Shown: one piece after another, positions 9,463-21,000 of the stretch
How the letters are laid out: each line of letters begins with the position of its first letter
Position numbering within the stretch: position 1 is the first letter of the stretch
Assembly: GCF_001541345.2 (NCBI RefSeq)
Contig: NZ_LMVL02000001.1
Coordinates: 744,001 to 808,000 of the forward strand
DNA from: Gillisella vitis
GTDB taxonomy: Bacteria > Pseudomonadota > Alphaproteobacteria > Rhizobiales > Rhizobiaceae
Direction of reading: 5' to 3'
DNA length: 64,000 nt
Made by a program: the position numbers and the translations under genes
Notes under the pieces: model-generated
Told to the model about the DNA's origin: nothing
Databases searched by the model: none
The model's input: the letters and a program-made list of their open reading frames with translations, nothing else

Positions 9463-10533
9463 ATGGAACAGTCGCCGATCAGGAAATCATCCGCCACCGT
9501 TGCCGATGTGGCCAAAGCCGCAGGCGTTTCCAAGGCCACAGCCGCGCGCGTATTGGGCGGCTATGGGACCGTCAGCGATAAGGTCCGGACGCTGGTTCTG
9601 GAGACAGCGGCCACATTGGACTATCGGCCCAATGAACTGGCCCGCAGCATGACAACGGGCCGCTCCGGCACCATCGGTGTTGTGGTGGGAGATATTGAAA
9701 ATCCGTTTTTCAGCTCCGCCGTGCGCGGTATTGCCGACGTGGCCCGCATGGCAGGCTATACTGTCATCCTCACCAATTCCGGCGAGGATGTTGCGGCGGA
9801 GAAGGCTGCTGTCACGGCGTTGTTGGCAAAACGGGTCGATGGGTTGATTATCTCGGCAGCGAGCACGCTGGATTTCGAGCACTTGCGGGAGATCCAGCAA
9901 TCCGGCTGTCCCCTCGTGCTGCTTGACCGCGCCCTTCCGGCCTTGGATGTTGACACGGTGACAACGGATGACCGTGAGGCAGCCCAACAGGCAACGGAAA
10001 TCCTCATTCGCAATGGCCACCGTGAGATCGCTTATATCACCGCCTGCGATACCGCAGATCACAGGATGAAAAGTCTCGACGATCTTCATACGGCATCGGT
10101 CCGGCATCGTGTTGAAGGTTTTATTGCTGTTTGCACTGCCGCAGGCCTGCCGGCGTCGTTTGATGCCGTTCGTCTCGGGGCGAATGGCCGAGAAAAATGT
10201 GAGGCGCTGGCGCTGGATCTGCTGCAATCGGTGCACCGGCCAAGTGCCATCATCGCATCGGATAGTCTTATTGCCCTGGAAGTCTTTAAGGTTGCCCGGC
10301 ATCTCGGCTTGTCGATCCCGCAGGATCTTTCGCTGATCGCCTTTCATGATGCCGACTGGACTGCTGTGACCTCTCCGCCGATCACCGTTATTCGCCAGCC
10401 GGTCTATCATATGGGAAAAACCGTAGCTGCCCATTTGATGGAGAGAATAAAAGGCGCCAATCATCCAGCTCGGCATGTCATCCTGACGACGGAGCTTATC
10501 GAGCGCAGTTCCATCGCATCGAAGTTGACTTGA
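9463..10533 (+). CDS. LacI/GalR family transcriptional regulator
   Basis: A 356-residue repressor. The N-terminal helix-turn-helix reads TVADVAKAAGVSKATAARVL (about residues 9-28), the hinge YRPNELARSM follows, and the rest is a periplasmic-binding-protein-like effector domain (GTIGVVVGDIENPFFSS, LAFHDADWTA-type C-terminal region). It is divergent from the HAAT transporter/Gfo/DAO operon with paired palindromes in between, so it most likely represses that operon and itself until the transported compound or a metabolite binds. The effector is unknown. Confidence 0.93.
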   Translation: MEQSPIRKSSATVADVAKAAGVSKATAARVLGGYGTVSDKVRTLVLETAATLDYRPNELARSMTTGRSGTIGVVVGDIENPFFSSAVRGIADVARMAGYTVILTNSGEDVAAEKAAVTALLAKRVDGLIISAASTLDFEHLREIQQSGCPLVLLDRALPALDVDTVTTDDREAAQQATEILIRNGHREIAYITACDTADHRMKSLDDLHTASVRHRVEGFIAVCTAAGLPASFDAVRLGANGREKCEALALDLLQSVHRPSAIIASDSLIALEVFKVARHLGLSIPQDLSLIAFHDADWTAVTSPPITVIRQPVYHMGKTVAAHLMERIKGANHPARHVILTTELIERSSIASKLT

Positions 10534-10819
10534 TTGTTTGATCTATATTTTTGAAATATTATGCTTTTTTATTTGTTCTGTAAATTTTACAAAAATGGCG
10601 GAAATAATACATATTATTTGTGGTTTTTTATTTTTTCGAAAAAAACAAAATCCATGTTTTTCCCGATCGGCGAGTATAAATAATGGAGTACAATATTTCG
10701 ATATCGGATATGTTTCAATTTTATACATAAATCATTAAGTATAGGCGTAGCTGCGCAGGAACCAGATCGGCCATGGCGAATTATCGCGCCAGAAACGAAA
10801 CAAAACTGGATTTTTTGCG
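10534..10819. other. AT-rich intergenic region before the chemoreceptor
   Basis: This 286-bp gap is markedly AT-rich (long T and A runs around 10540-10690) compared with its GC-rich neighbours. No convincing gene, hairpin terminator or standard promoter was identified. It probably holds the chemoreceptor promoter. Short open frames in it look like chance. Confidence 0.5.
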
Positions 10820-12781
10820 ATGAAAAACCTGCCAATCATTGGTAAATTCTTAACGATAATGGCGCTGTTCGGTATGTTTGCACTGGGCGTTGCGGGCTAT
10901 GCTGGAATGCGCATTATGGATATCGACACATCCTATAGCGACCTCATAGCTCAGGATACTGCCGCTGCGACAGCGATATCGCGCGCCAACCGGGCCTTGC
11001 AGGGGGCACGCTCGTCAATCGCGGAACTGACGATCGCTCGCTCCGACAAAGAGAAAGCCGCTTCTCAACAGGACCTTCAGTCTTCGCGGGCCGCTTTCGT
11101 AAAATTCATTGACATTGCCATTGCCGCGGTTCCCCAGCGCCGTGATGTTGCCGATGCCAAGACGGAAAGTCTGCGCATCATCGACAATACCTGTGCCAAT
11201 ACCATTGCTCTTGGCAATGCCAGCAATTCGCCAGAGGGCGTGGCGCTCGCGCAAGCCGCCTTTATCAATGAATGCCAGGCGGCGTTTCGCGTTATTACGC
11301 CAAAAAACGTGCAATTGGTGGATGATTTGAACAATTCCACCGATCAGAAAAGCGATGCATTATCCGTGAGCTCAGGCCATGCCGCTATGGTCACGGTGGC
11401 CAGCATCGTAGCCGGTCTGGCAATCGTCCTGACCATCGGCTTTTTCGCAATCCGCGCTTGGCTTGTCATACCGATCCGTAAGGTGGCTGCAACCATGGAA
11501 ACCTTGGCCGGTGGTGATCTTTCGACGGATGTTGCGGGAACCGAACGTCGTGACGAAGTCGGCGGGATGGCCAAGGCCGTGCAAGTGTTCAAGGACAATG
11601 GCCTGCGTGCACGGGAACTGGAGCGGGAAGCAGAAAGCGTTCGCAATTCCAGCGAAGCAGAACGGGCTCGTGTTGCGGAAATGGACCGCAAGCGTGCGGA
11701 AGACATGGCAGAGGCCACATCCGGCCTGGCCGACGGCCTGAAACGACTGTCGAATGGCGATCTCGGCTTCCGTTTGAGCCAGCCGTTCGCCACCGAGTTC
11801 GAAGCGCTTCGCAACGACTTCAATGCCGCCGTTGCACAATTGTCCGATACGCTGGGTGCGGTCGCCAATGCCACCAGCTCTATCGACAGCGGTTCGCGGG
11901 AAATCAGCCAGGCTGCCGAAGATCTGTCGAAGCGCACCGAACAGCAGGCCGCATCGCTGGAGGAAACCGCTGCCGCGCTTGACCAGATCACCACCAATGT
12001 CGCCAACTCGTCCAAGCGCGCCGAAGAAGCCCGCCATGTGGCGATTGAGGCCAACCAGTCGGCCCGCGAATCCGGCATTGTCGTCTCCAATGCTGTCGAT
12101 GCCATGCAGCGGATTGAGCAATCGTCCAACCAGATCTCTAACATCATCGGCGTGATCGACGAGATTGCCTTCCAGACCAACCTTCTCGCTTTGAATGCTG
12201 GCGTGGAAGCAGCACGTGCCGGGGAAGCGGGCAAAGGCTTTGCGGTCGTCGCCCAGGAAGTGCGTGAACTGGCGCAACGCTCTGCCGGTGCCGCCAAGGA
12301 AATCAAGGAGTTGATCCGTAATTCCGCCGGCGAAGTCAGCAATGGTGTGACACTGGTGCGTGCGACTGGCGATGCCTTGAAGGCGATCGAAGCTCATGTC
12401 GTCACCATCAACAGCCAGCTTGACGCCATTGCCCTGTCGTCACGCGAACAATCGGTCGGTCTTGCCGAAGTCAACACTGCCGTCAACCAGATGGACCAGG
12501 TGACCCAGCAGAATGCCGCCATGGTCGAGCAATCGACGGCAGCCAGCTCTTCGCTGGCATCGGAAGCGGGCCGGTTGCGTCAATTGATTTCGCAATTCCA
12601 TCTCGACGGCTCCCAGACCATGCCTGCCACTTCGGCTGCTGGCTGGACATCCAAAAAGCCGGCTGCTGCGCATGAACAGCACCGCCCGGTTGCGTCTCCG
12701 GCCCGGCGAATGGTGGGGCAGGTGGCCCGCGCCATGGGTCTCCAGACAGCGGCCAAGGCCGATAGCTGGGAGGAATTTTGA
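10820..12781 (+). CDS. Methyl-accepting chemotaxis protein
   Basis: A 653-residue transmembrane chemoreceptor. TM1 is near residues 7-28, the periplasmic four-helix-bundle-like sensor covers ~30-190, and TM2 lies at ~190-212. HAMP follows ([29 protein letters not shown]), then the methylation helices and the highly conserved signalling tip [20 protein letters not shown] and [18 protein letters not shown]. The extreme C-terminus ends in SWEEF after a flexible linker, resembling the NWETF-type pentapeptide that tethers CheR. The next gene, a CheW, overlaps its stop codon. Ligand unknown. Confidence 0.95.
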   Translation: MKNLPIIGKFLTIMALFGMFALGVAGYAGMRIMDIDTSYSDLIAQDTAAATAISRANRALQGARSSIAELTIARSDKEKAASQQDLQSSRAAFVKFIDIAIAAVPQRRDVADAKTESLRIIDNTCANTIALGNASNSPEGVALAQAAFINECQAAFRVITPKNVQLVDDLNNSTDQKSDALSVSSGHAAMVTVASIVAGLAIVLTIGFFAIRAWLVIPIRKVAATMETLAGGDLSTDVAGTERRDEVGGMAKAVQVFKDNGLRARELEREAESVRNSSEAERARVAEMDRKRAEDMAEATSGLADGLKRLSNGDLGFRLSQPFATEFEALRNDFNAAVAQLSDTLGAVANATSSIDSGSREISQAAEDLSKRTEQQAASLEETAAALDQITTNVANSSKRAEEARHVAIEANQSARESGIVVSNAVDAMQRIEQSSNQISNIIGVIDEIAFQTNLLALNAGVEAARAGEAGKGFAVVAQEVRELAQRSAGAAKEIKELIRNSAGEVSNGVTLVRATGDALKAIEAHVVTINSQLDAIALSSREQSVGLAEVNTAVNQMDQVTQQNAAMVEQSTAASSSLASEAGRLRQLISQFHLDGSQTMPATSAAGWTSKKPAAAHEQHRPVASPARRMVGQVARAMGLQTAAKADSWEEF

Positions 12782-13254
12782 TGCGGACGGCCTCGACCAG
12801 CCAGGCGGATGCGCTTGAAATCCTGGCCTTCAGGCTGCATGGACAGGAGTTCTGCGTCAAGACCACGTCCATCCGCGAAATTCGCGGTTGGGCACCGGCC
12901 ACATCCTTGCCGCATGCCCCTGCTGAGGTCATCGGGGTGATCAACCTGCGCGGCACGGTCATTCCCATCGTCGATCTCGCGGTCAAATTGGGAATGCAGG
13001 GCATGGTGGCCAATGAGCGCAGCGCCATCATCGTTGCGGAAGTGGACAGCGCGGTCGTCGGCCTGCTTGTCGATGCCGTGTCAGACATCTTGACGGTTCC
13101 CGCTAACAGCCTGCAACCCGTGCCGCAAGCCACCAGCAGCGGAACGGATTTTTCCGATGGCATCATTGTTCAGGGCGCCACCATGATCTGTTTTCTCAAT
13201 CTTGAACGGATGTTTGCCCACAGCAATTGTGGCGATTGGGCGATTGCCGCCTGA
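12781..13254 (+). CDS. cheW: Chemotaxis coupling protein CheW
   Basis: A 157-residue CheW-domain protein (LAFRLHGQEFCVKTTSIREI, VIGVINLRGTVIPIVDL, GLLVDAVSDIL) that links receptors to the CheA kinase. The ATG at 12781 shares its A with the receptor stop (TGATG) and has GGAGGA just upstream, so translation is probably coupled; a TTG three bases earlier is a poorer start. A strong terminator follows. Pairing of one receptor with one CheW and no other che genes suggests a receptor-specific coupler feeding a che operon elsewhere. Confidence 0.92.
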   Translation: MRTASTSQADALEILAFRLHGQEFCVKTTSIREIRGWAPATSLPHAPAEVIGVINLRGTVIPIVDLAVKLGMQGMVANERSAIIVAEVDSAVVGLLVDAVSDILTVPANSLQPVPQATSSGTDFSDGIIVQGATMICFLNLERMFAHSNCGDWAIAA

Positions 13255-13278
13255 TTGCCCGAAATTTGTAGCATGTCC

Positions 13279-13305
13279 AAAGCCCGGAAGTCTCTTCCGG
13301 GCTTT
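13279..13305 (+). terminator. Rho-independent-type terminator after cheW
   Basis: Perfect 12-bp stem AAAGCCCGGAAG (13279-13290) / CTTCCGGGCTTT (13294-13305) with a 3-nt loop, 25 bp after the cheW stop. The T-run is short (TTT), but the A and T tails are symmetric so it may act on both strands. Confidence 0.8.
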
Positions 13306-13525
13306 GACGTTTCCACCCCGTTGCCGCCTTCACAAAATTTGCAATGAGGTCCCTGATAACCCGGCCTTTTCAAAGATGTGATTGGCTTGTCTTTATCCTG
13401 TAGGACAGTTTGATGAGCGAGTGCTATGAAGCCGGGCCTGTTCTTCTGTGGGGAAGGCAGGATTGCGTCAGGGTAGGCCATCCCCTTCGGACCATCCCTG
13501 ACGGGCCATGAACAATGCGTGAGCG

Positions 13526-14914
13526 ATGCCTATGAAGAGAATGACGAAGATCGTCCTGGTCGGCCTCGTGGTTGTCGGGGCCGGATTGGTTTATGCTGCC
13601 CGCCAACCGCAATTTGCTGCGGTTACCGGAGGCTGGTTGGGCAAACCGCAAAACGACCGGCAGCGGGGCCGGGATCTCGCCATTCCCGTCGTTGCGGCTC
13701 CTGTCGTCCAGGCCGACGTACCCGTCTATGTAACCGGCGTCGGCAGCGTCAAGCCGTTGAACACTGTTGTTATCCAGCCGCAGGTCAGCGGGCGGATCAC
13801 GAAAATCGGCTTTCAGGAGGGGCAGGACCTGAAGAAAGGCGACCTGATCGCCACGCTGGACGACGCGCTTTACAAGGCGCAGCTAGATGAAGCGATTGGC
13901 AAGAAGGCCCAGGACTCGGCCCAACTGACCTATGCCATACTGGAAATGGAACGCTTGCAACGGCTGATCGGCAATTCCGCTACCACCCAGCAGCAATTGG
14001 ACAACCAGGTGGCGCTGGTGGCGCAATACAAGGCGCAGGTCCAATCCGACCAGGCAGCCATCGAGGCGGCTCAGGCTCAGCTGGATTACACCGTTATCAA
14101 GGCGCCGATGGATGGACGCACCGGCATTCGCAATGTCGATGTCGGCAATATCGTCTCGACCGGTGATACGACCGGCATCGTCACCCTGTCGCAGATCAAG
14201 CCGATCACCATCCTGTTTTCCATTCCCCAGCAGGATCTGGCCCGGGTCAATACCGCCAACGCCAAGGGTGCTCTTTCGGTCGATGCCCTCGGAGACGACG
14301 GCAAGACGGTCGTTGCCAACGGTACGCTGACGGTGGTCGACAATCAGGTCGATACCACCACCGGCACAGTCCGCTTGCGGGCTGAATTTCCCAACGATGA
14401 TCTGCGGCTATGGCCCGGCGCTTTCGTCAATGCCCGGCTTCTCGTTGAGACCAAGAAAGATGTGCTGACGGTTCCGTCCTCGGCCATCCAGCGCGGTCCT
14501 GCGGGAACCTACGCCTATATTGTCCAGCCGGACCAGACGGTGAAGATCCAGGCGGTGACGGTCGAGATGCAGGACGACCAGACGGCGGTGATTGCCAAAG
14601 GGGTCAGTGCCGGTGAGACTGTCGTGACGACAGGGTTCGCTCGGCTACAGGACGGTGCACCGGTGCGGGTTTCGACGCCGCAGGAGGCCGATCCTGCCAA
14701 CATGGCTGTGCCGCTGGATGATAACAAGCCGCGTCAACGCCATGGCGGTAACCGCAACAATGGCCAAGCCCGGCCAAACGCCCATGACCCCGCCTCGCGG
14801 AAAGAGGGCGCTGAAAAACCTCCGGCTGGACCGGACGGCAAACCGGCACCCACCGCAGGAGACCAAAACGGCACCGGCGCACCCGCAACCCCACCGGCTG
14901 ACGCAGCGAAATGA
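13526..14914 (+). CDS. mdtA: RND efflux periplasmic adaptor (MdtA-like membrane fusion protein)
   Basis: A 462-residue membrane-fusion protein that bridges an inner-membrane RND pump to an outer-membrane channel. A single N-terminal membrane anchor (IVLVGLVVVGAGLVYAA) is followed by the lipoyl/barrel-sandwich half (PQVSGRITKIGFQEGQDLKKG), an alpha-helical hairpin (~115-175), the second lipoyl half (YTVIKAPMDGRTGI) and beta-barrel domain. The last ~70 residues are a low-complexity Pro/Gly/Asn/Lys tail, longer than usual. The stop overlaps the next gene by 4 bp (ATGA). No outer-membrane channel gene is in the operon. Start could also be the ATG at 13532. Confidence 0.9.
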   Translation: MPMKRMTKIVLVGLVVVGAGLVYAARQPQFAAVTGGWLGKPQNDRQRGRDLAIPVVAAPVVQADVPVYVTGVGSVKPLNTVVIQPQVSGRITKIGFQEGQDLKKGDLIATLDDALYKAQLDEAIGKKAQDSAQLTYAILEMERLQRLIGNSATTQQQLDNQVALVAQYKAQVQSDQAAIEAAQAQLDYTVIKAPMDGRTGIRNVDVGNIVSTGDTTGIVTLSQIKPITILFSIPQQDLARVNTANAKGALSVDALGDDGKTVVANGTLTVVDNQVDTTTGTVRLRAEFPNDDLRLWPGAFVNARLLVETKKDVLTVPSSAIQRGPAGTYAYIVQPDQTVKIQAVTVEMQDDQTAVIAKGVSAGETVVTTGFARLQDGAPVRVSTPQEADPANMAVPLDDNKPRQRHGGNRNNGQARPNAHDPASRKEGAEKPPAGPDGKPAPTAGDQNGTGAPATPPADAAK

Positions 14915-17900
14915 GTATTTCGACGCCCTTCATCGCACGGCCCGTCGCCACCTCGCTGCTGGGGATCGCCATCCTGCTGGGGGGATTGCTGGGGTATGCC
15001 TCGCTGCCCGTAGCCCCATTGCCGCAGGTGGATTTTCCGACGATCCGCGTCACCACCCAATTGCCGGGCGCTGACCCCGAGACCATGGCGGCCCTGGTGA
15101 CAGCGCCGCTGGAAAGGCCATTGGGGCAGATCCCGGCGCTGGCCTCGATGACCTCTTCCAGCGCCTTCGGCATCAGCCAGGTGACGCTGCAATTCAACCT
15201 GGACCGCGATATCGATGGTGCTGCGCAGGACGTGCAGGCGGCGATCAATTCGGCCAGCGGCAGCCTGCCGAAAACCCTGCCTTATCCGCCGACCTATGCG
15301 AAAGTGAACCCGGCGGATACGCCGACCATCACGCTTGCGCTGCATTCCGATAGCTATCCCATTCGTGATCTGAGCGATTTTGCCGATACGATCATGGCGC
15401 AGCGGCTGAGTGAGGTTTCCGGCGTCGGCGATGTGCGCGTCCAGGGTGGCGTGCGGCCCGCCATCCGCATCCAGGCCGATCTGACCCGGCTTGCCTCTTA
15501 TGGACTGTCGCTGGAGGATCTGCGCACCGCGATTACCAATGCCAATGTTTCCGGTGCCAAAGGGGCAGTGGATGGCACCTCCCAATCCTTCACGCTCTCG
15601 GCCAATGACCAGATCAAGGACCCGGAAATCTACCGCGACACCATCGTCACCTACAGCAATAGCGCGCCTGTGCGGCTGCGCGATGTCGCCGATGTCGTTG
15701 AAGGGCTGGAAAACAGCCGCGTCGGTGCCTGGTATCAGGGGCATCCGGCAGTCATTGTCGATATCATGCGCCAGCCAGGGGCCAATGTTATCCAGACTGT
15801 CGAGGATGTCCGAAAACAGCTGCCGCGCCTGAAACAGGCGCTTCCCGCCGGGGTCTCACTCGACATCGTCAACGACAGGACAGATACCATCCGCGCCTCC
15901 ATTCACGATGTGCAATGGACGCTGGCGCTCAGCGTCGGCCTGGTCATTCTCGTGGTGTTTCTGTTTCTGCGCACGCTGACCGCGACGATCATCGCCGCCG
16001 TCGCCCTGCCGCTGTCTCTGATCGCCACCTTCGGCATTATGTATTTTGCCGGTTTCAGCCTCGACAACCTGTCGCTGATGGCGCTGACCATCGGCACCGG
16101 CTTCGTGGTGGACGATGCCATCGTGATGATCGAAAATATCGCCCGTCACATCGAGGAGGGCGAACATCCGATGCAGGCCGCCCTGAAGGGGGCGGGCGAA
16201 ATCGGCTTCACCATCATTTCGCTGACGGCCTCGCTGATCGCGGTGTTTATCCCGCTGCTGTTCATGACCGGCATTGTCGGGCGGATGTTTCGTGAATTTG
16301 CCCTGACACTGACCATCGCCGTCGTGGTGTCGGCGGTGATTTCGCTGACGCTGACACCAATGATGTGCGCGCGCATTCTGCGGGCGCCGAAGGAGCGCAA
16401 TTCCGGCGTGCTCGGCATGGTGGACCGCGGCATGGACTGGATGAACGAAGGCTACCGCCGCAGCGTCGTCTGGGCTGTCAATCGCGGCTGGCTGATGCTG
16501 GTGCTGACGGGGATCACGCTTGTGATCACCGGCCTGCTTTACGTCACCATCCCCAAGGGTTTCCTTCCGGTGCAGGACACCGGGCTGATTTCCGCCGTCG
16601 TGGAAACCGAGCCGACCAGTTCTTTCGATGCGATGAAACAGACCCAGGCCCTTGTCGGCAACCGGCTGCGTGCCGATCCGGCGGTGGAAAGCGTCATCGC
16701 GGTGATCGGCACCAGTGCCTCCAACCTGACACTGAACACGGCAAGCTACAGTATCGTGCTGAAACCACTCGATCAGCGAGATATCTCGGCGACGGATTTG
16801 ATCGACCGGCTGCGGGCGTCTGTGGCCGATATTCCCGGCATCCATCCGACATTCCAGAGCATTCGTGATATTTCCATCAGCACGCGGGCCAGCCGAGCAC
16901 CCTATCAATATACGCTTACGGGCAACAATACCGCGACCGTCGCCGATTGGGCCGACCGGCTGGCCCGGCGGCTACAGCAGAACCCGCTGCTGATCGATGT
17001 GACATCCGAAGTGGAAATGGGCGGCGGGCGGCTGGCGATCACCGTCAATCGTGAGACCGCAGCCCGCCTTGGCGTTTCCATGCAGGCGATCAACGATACG
17101 CTCTACGATGCCTTCGGTCAGCGCCAGATCAGCACCATCTACGGGCAGGCGAACCAGTACCGGGTCATTCTGGAAGCCGCCCAGCGGTTTCAGGGCGATC
17201 CGAAATCCCTGGAACAGCTCTATGTCAAAGGCACGAGCGGTGCCATCGTGCGGCTGAATGCGGTTGCGTCGGTCAAGTTTACCACGGCACCGCTGGTGAT
17301 CAGCCGCGACGATCAATTCCCCGCCGTCACCATCAGCTTCGATCTGGCCAGAAACGCATCGCTGAGCGAGGCGATTGACGCCATCAAGACCGCCGAACGT
17401 GACATCGGCATGCCAGCCTCGATCCAGCGGCATTATAGCGGCGATACCGAGGAATTCGACCGCTCGCTGGCGGGAGAGCCCTGGCTGATTCTGGCAGCGA
17501 TCATCACCATTTATATCGTGCTGGGTCTGCTGTATGAAAGCACCATCCATCCGATCACTATTCTGTCCACGCTGCCTTCGGCGGGTGTCGGGGCGCTGGT
17601 GGCGCTGATGCTGTTTGGCCAAGACTTATCGATTATCGCCTTGATCGGCATCGTTCTGCTGATGGGGATCGTCAAGAAAAATGCGATCATGATGATCGAT
17701 TTCGCACTGGACGCGGAGCGTAAGGAGGGGCTTAGCGCCCGCGATGCCATTATCAAGGCCGCCGTCATGCGCTTTCGGCCCATCATGATGACCACGCTGG
17801 CTGCCCTGTTCGGCGCGTTGCCGCTGGCGCTTGCCCAGGGAACCGGCGCGGAACTGCGCATCCCGCTCGGCATTTCGATCATCGGCGGCCTGCTGCTTAG

Positions 17901-18009
17901 CCAGTTGCTGACGCTCTATACCACGCCGGTCATCTATCTGGCGCTGGATGGAGTGCGCGCCAGAATGCAGGGAAAACGTGCCGCGTCCGATGTCGGAGGG
18001 CCGGTATGA
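14911..18009 (+). CDS. mdtB: RND multidrug efflux permease, MdtB-like subunit
   Basis: A 1032-residue inner-membrane proton-driven pump of the HAE1 family with the usual 12 membrane segments and two large periplasmic loops. The proton-relay acidic pair is present in GFVVDDAIVMIENI (TM4), and the TM10 lysine in GIVKKNAIMMIDFA. It begins within the adaptor stop (ATGA) and ends overlapping the second pump gene (ATGA). The two different pump genes in tandem after one adaptor match the MdtABC/MuxABC arrangement, in which the active pump is a heterotrimer. Substrates are not readable from sequence. Confidence 0.92.
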   Translation: MSISTPFIARPVATSLLGIAILLGGLLGYASLPVAPLPQVDFPTIRVTTQLPGADPETMAALVTAPLERPLGQIPALASMTSSSAFGISQVTLQFNLDRDIDGAAQDVQAAINSASGSLPKTLPYPPTYAKVNPADTPTITLALHSDSYPIRDLSDFADTIMAQRLSEVSGVGDVRVQGGVRPAIRIQADLTRLASYGLSLEDLRTAITNANVSGAKGAVDGTSQSFTLSANDQIKDPEIYRDTIVTYSNSAPVRLRDVADVVEGLENSRVGAWYQGHPAVIVDIMRQPGANVIQTVEDVRKQLPRLKQALPAGVSLDIVNDRTDTIRASIHDVQWTLALSVGLVILVVFLFLRTLTATIIAAVALPLSLIATFGIMYFAGFSLDNLSLMALTIGTGFVVDDAIVMIENIARHIEEGEHPMQAALKGAGEIGFTIISLTASLIAVFIPLLFMTGIVGRMFREFALTLTIAVVVSAVISLTLTPMMCARILRAPKERNSGVLGMVDRGMDWMNEGYRRSVVWAVNRGWLMLVLTGITLVITGLLYVTIPKGFLPVQDTGLISAVVETEPTSSFDAMKQTQALVGNRLRADPAVESVIAVIGTSASNLTLNTASYSIVLKPLDQRDISATDLIDRLRASVADIPGIHPTFQSIRDISISTRASRAPYQYTLTGNNTATVADWADRLARRLQQNPLLIDVTSEVEMGGGRLAITVNRETAARLGVSMQAINDTLYDAFGQRQISTIYGQANQYRVILEAAQRFQGDPKSLEQLYVKGTSGAIVRLNAVASVKFTTAPLVISRDDQFPAVTISFDLARNASLSEAIDAIKTAERDIGMPASIQRHYSGDTEEFDRSLAGEPWLILAAIITIYIVLGLLYESTIHPITILSTLPSAGVGALVALMLFGQDLSIIALIGIVLLMGIVKKNAIMMIDFALDAERKEGLSARDAIIKAAVMRFRPIMMTTLAALFGALPLALAQGTGAELRIPLGISIIGGLLLSQLLTLYTTPVIYLALDGVRARMQGKRAASDVGGPV

Positions 18010-21000
18010 ATATCTCAAGCTTGTTTATCAGCCGCCCGGTCGGCACCACCCTGCTGGCCATCGGCCTGATGATGCTTGGGCTGGTCGCCTACCGGTTCCT
18101 GCCGGTCGCAAGCTTGCCCGCCGTCGATCTTCCGACCATAAGGGTGACAGCCAGCCGCCCCGGTGCCGATCCAGAAAGCATGGCCTCCAGCGTTGCAGCA
18201 CCGCTGGAGCGTCATCTCGGTGCGATTGCCGGTGTCACCGAAATGACTTCGACCAGCGGGCTCGGCACGACCAATATCTTTTTACAATTCGATCTTTCCC
18301 GCAATGTCGATAGTGCCGCCCAGGATGTGCAGGCGGCCATCAATGCGGCCGTCGGCGATTTGCCGAGTGACCTGCCGTCGCTTCCGTCCATGCGCAAGGC
18401 CAATCCTGCCGCATCGCCAATCCTGACGCTGGCTTTGACCTCCGATACCATTCCCGCCAGTGCCATATACGATGCCGCCGACAGTGTTGTCGTGCAGCGG
18501 ATTTCGCAGGTGGAAGGGGTTGGTGACGTCTCGGTCAGCGGTGCCGACCAGCCCGCCGTTCGCGTCCGGCTCAACCCGGATCGGCTGGCGGCCATCGGGC
18601 TTTCGGCGGATGACGTGCGAACCGCCATCGTCAACGGCAATGCGCTTGCTCCGATTGGTGCCATCGATGGAAGCCAGGCTTTTTATGCGCTGTCGGTCAA
18701 TGCGCAATTGGTAACACCTGAAGATTACGGCCAGCTTGTCATTCATGCCGCCGACGGCATTGCCGTCCGGCTGGCCGATATTGCCACCGTGGAACCCGGC
18801 GTGCGCAACCGGCGTTCCGATGCCTGGTTCAATGGCAAGCCCGCCGTTCTCCTCAACATTACCAAGGCAGCAGATGCCAATGTGATGTCTACGGTCGATG
18901 CGGTGAAGGCGCTCATTCCTGAAGTGAAGCAGCTCATTCCTGCTGGTATCGAAGTCGATATTCTCAACGACCGCACCAAGACCATTCATGCCAGCGTTGA
19001 GGATATGCAGTTTACCCTGCTGGCGACGGTGGCGCTGGTCATGGCTGTGGTCTTCGTCTTCCTGCGCCGGTTGGTGCCGACGCTGGCCGCAGGTTTGACC
19101 GTGCCACTATCGTTTGCTGGCGCGTTTGCCGCGATGTGGCTGACGGGACTGTCCATCGACAATCTGTCGCTGATGGCGCTGGCGGTGGCCAGCGGCTTCG
19201 TGGTGGACGATGCGATTGTGATGATTGAGACGATTTACGCCAATATTGAAAAAGGCATGAAGCCACTTGAGGCAGCTCACGCGGGCGCCCGGCAGATCGG
19301 TTTTACGGTGATTGCTATCAGCATTTCACTGATGGCCGCCTTCATTCCCTTGTTTTTCATGGGCGGCATTGTCGGCAAGTTCTTCCTGACCTTTTCCCTG
19401 ACGCTTGCCTTCACCATCGCCGTTTCCACCGTGGTTTCCCTGACCCTGACGCCGATGATCTGCGGCCACCGGATCAAGGCGCGGGATCTCGACGCTCGGC
19501 AGGGTCGTTTCGACCGAGCCATAGAACACAGCCTAGAGCGGACCGTTGCCTTTTACGACCGCACGCTGAAGGGCGTCCTGCATCACCGTGTCCTTGCGGT
19601 GGTCATCACCATCGCCTGCATCGTGCTGACCGGTTTTCTCTACGCCAAGGTGCCAAAGGGCTTTATGCCGCGCGACGATACCGGCTTCGTGATGGGCAAT
19701 AGCCAGGCTGCCAGCGACATATCCTATCCGGCCATGCTGGCGCTGCAAAAGCGCGCCTTGGCTATCGTCGAGCGCGATCCGGCGGTGCAGAGCATCGGTG
19801 CCTCCGTTGGCGGCGGATTTCTCGGAACAGCCAATCGCGGCCAGATGTTGATCGCGTTGAAAGCGCCTGAAGAAAGAGAGGCAACGGACGTGGTGATCGA
19901 GCGGCTGCGCCGTGCGGTTGCCGTCATTCCTGGCCTCGATACCTCGTTCTTTTCGCCAAGCGATATCCGGGTCGGCGCGCGGACATCGGATTCGGAATTT
20001 CAATTCACGCTTTGGGATGCCGATTACGATGAACTTGTGGCCTGGGCGCCGCGCATTCTCGCCCGGCTGCGACAGGAACCCTTGCTGACCGATGTCAACA
20101 GCGACCGTCAGCCCAGCGGACTCCAGGCCAATGTCGTTGTTGACCGGACTGCCGCGTCGCGTCTCGGCGTCAAGATGACGGCGGTCGATGCGGCGCTCAA
20201 CAATGCCTTTGCCCAGCGTCAGGTGACTATCGTCTATGGAGACCGCAACCAATACCGTGTCATCCTTGAAACCTATCTGGATTTCGCCAAGGACCCGGAA
20301 CATGTGTTGAAGATTTATGTGCCTGGGAGTGGCGATACGCAGGTGCCGCTCAGCGCTTTTGCTAGGATCGAGCGGACATTGGCACCCATCGGGGTCAATC
20401 ATCAGGGACAATTTCCGGCGGTAACGATTTCCTATAATATCGGGCCGGATACCACGCTGTCCGAGGCCAATGATGCGGTCAAGGCCGCCGTGGCCGGCAT
20501 GCATCTGCCGGATACTCTGCATGCCGAATTTGCCGGTGATGCTGCCAATGCGTCCAGTTCCTCCGGTGGCCAACCGCTGCTCATTCTCGCCGCTCTGCTG
20601 GCTGTCTACATCGTGCTCGGCATTCTCTATGAGAGCCTCATTCATCCCCTGACGATCATTTCCACGCTGCCTTCTGCCGGGTTGGGCGCGTTGCTGGCGC
20701 TTTGGATCAGCGGCACGGAACTGACTATCGTCGCCTTTATCGGCATTATTCTGTTGATCGGCATCGTCAAGAAAAACGGGATCATGCTGGTGGATTTCGC
20801 GCTCGAAGCCGAACGCCAGCATGGGATGTCGCCCGAGGATGCCATTCACGAAGCCTGCCTGCGGCGGTTTCGCCCGATCATGATGACGACGCTTGCCGCC
20901 TTCATGGGCGCACTGCCGCTGGTGCTGGCGACCGGACCCGGTGCCGATCTTCATCGACCGCTCGGCGTGACGATCATCGGTGGCCTTATCGTCTCGCAGG

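Noticed and set aside
11344-12397. Two long antisense frames (330-340 codons) under the chemoreceptor
   Set aside because: They are mirror frames of a highly conserved high-GC gene; their composition is Ser/Ala/Arg-rich with no motif or ribosome site.
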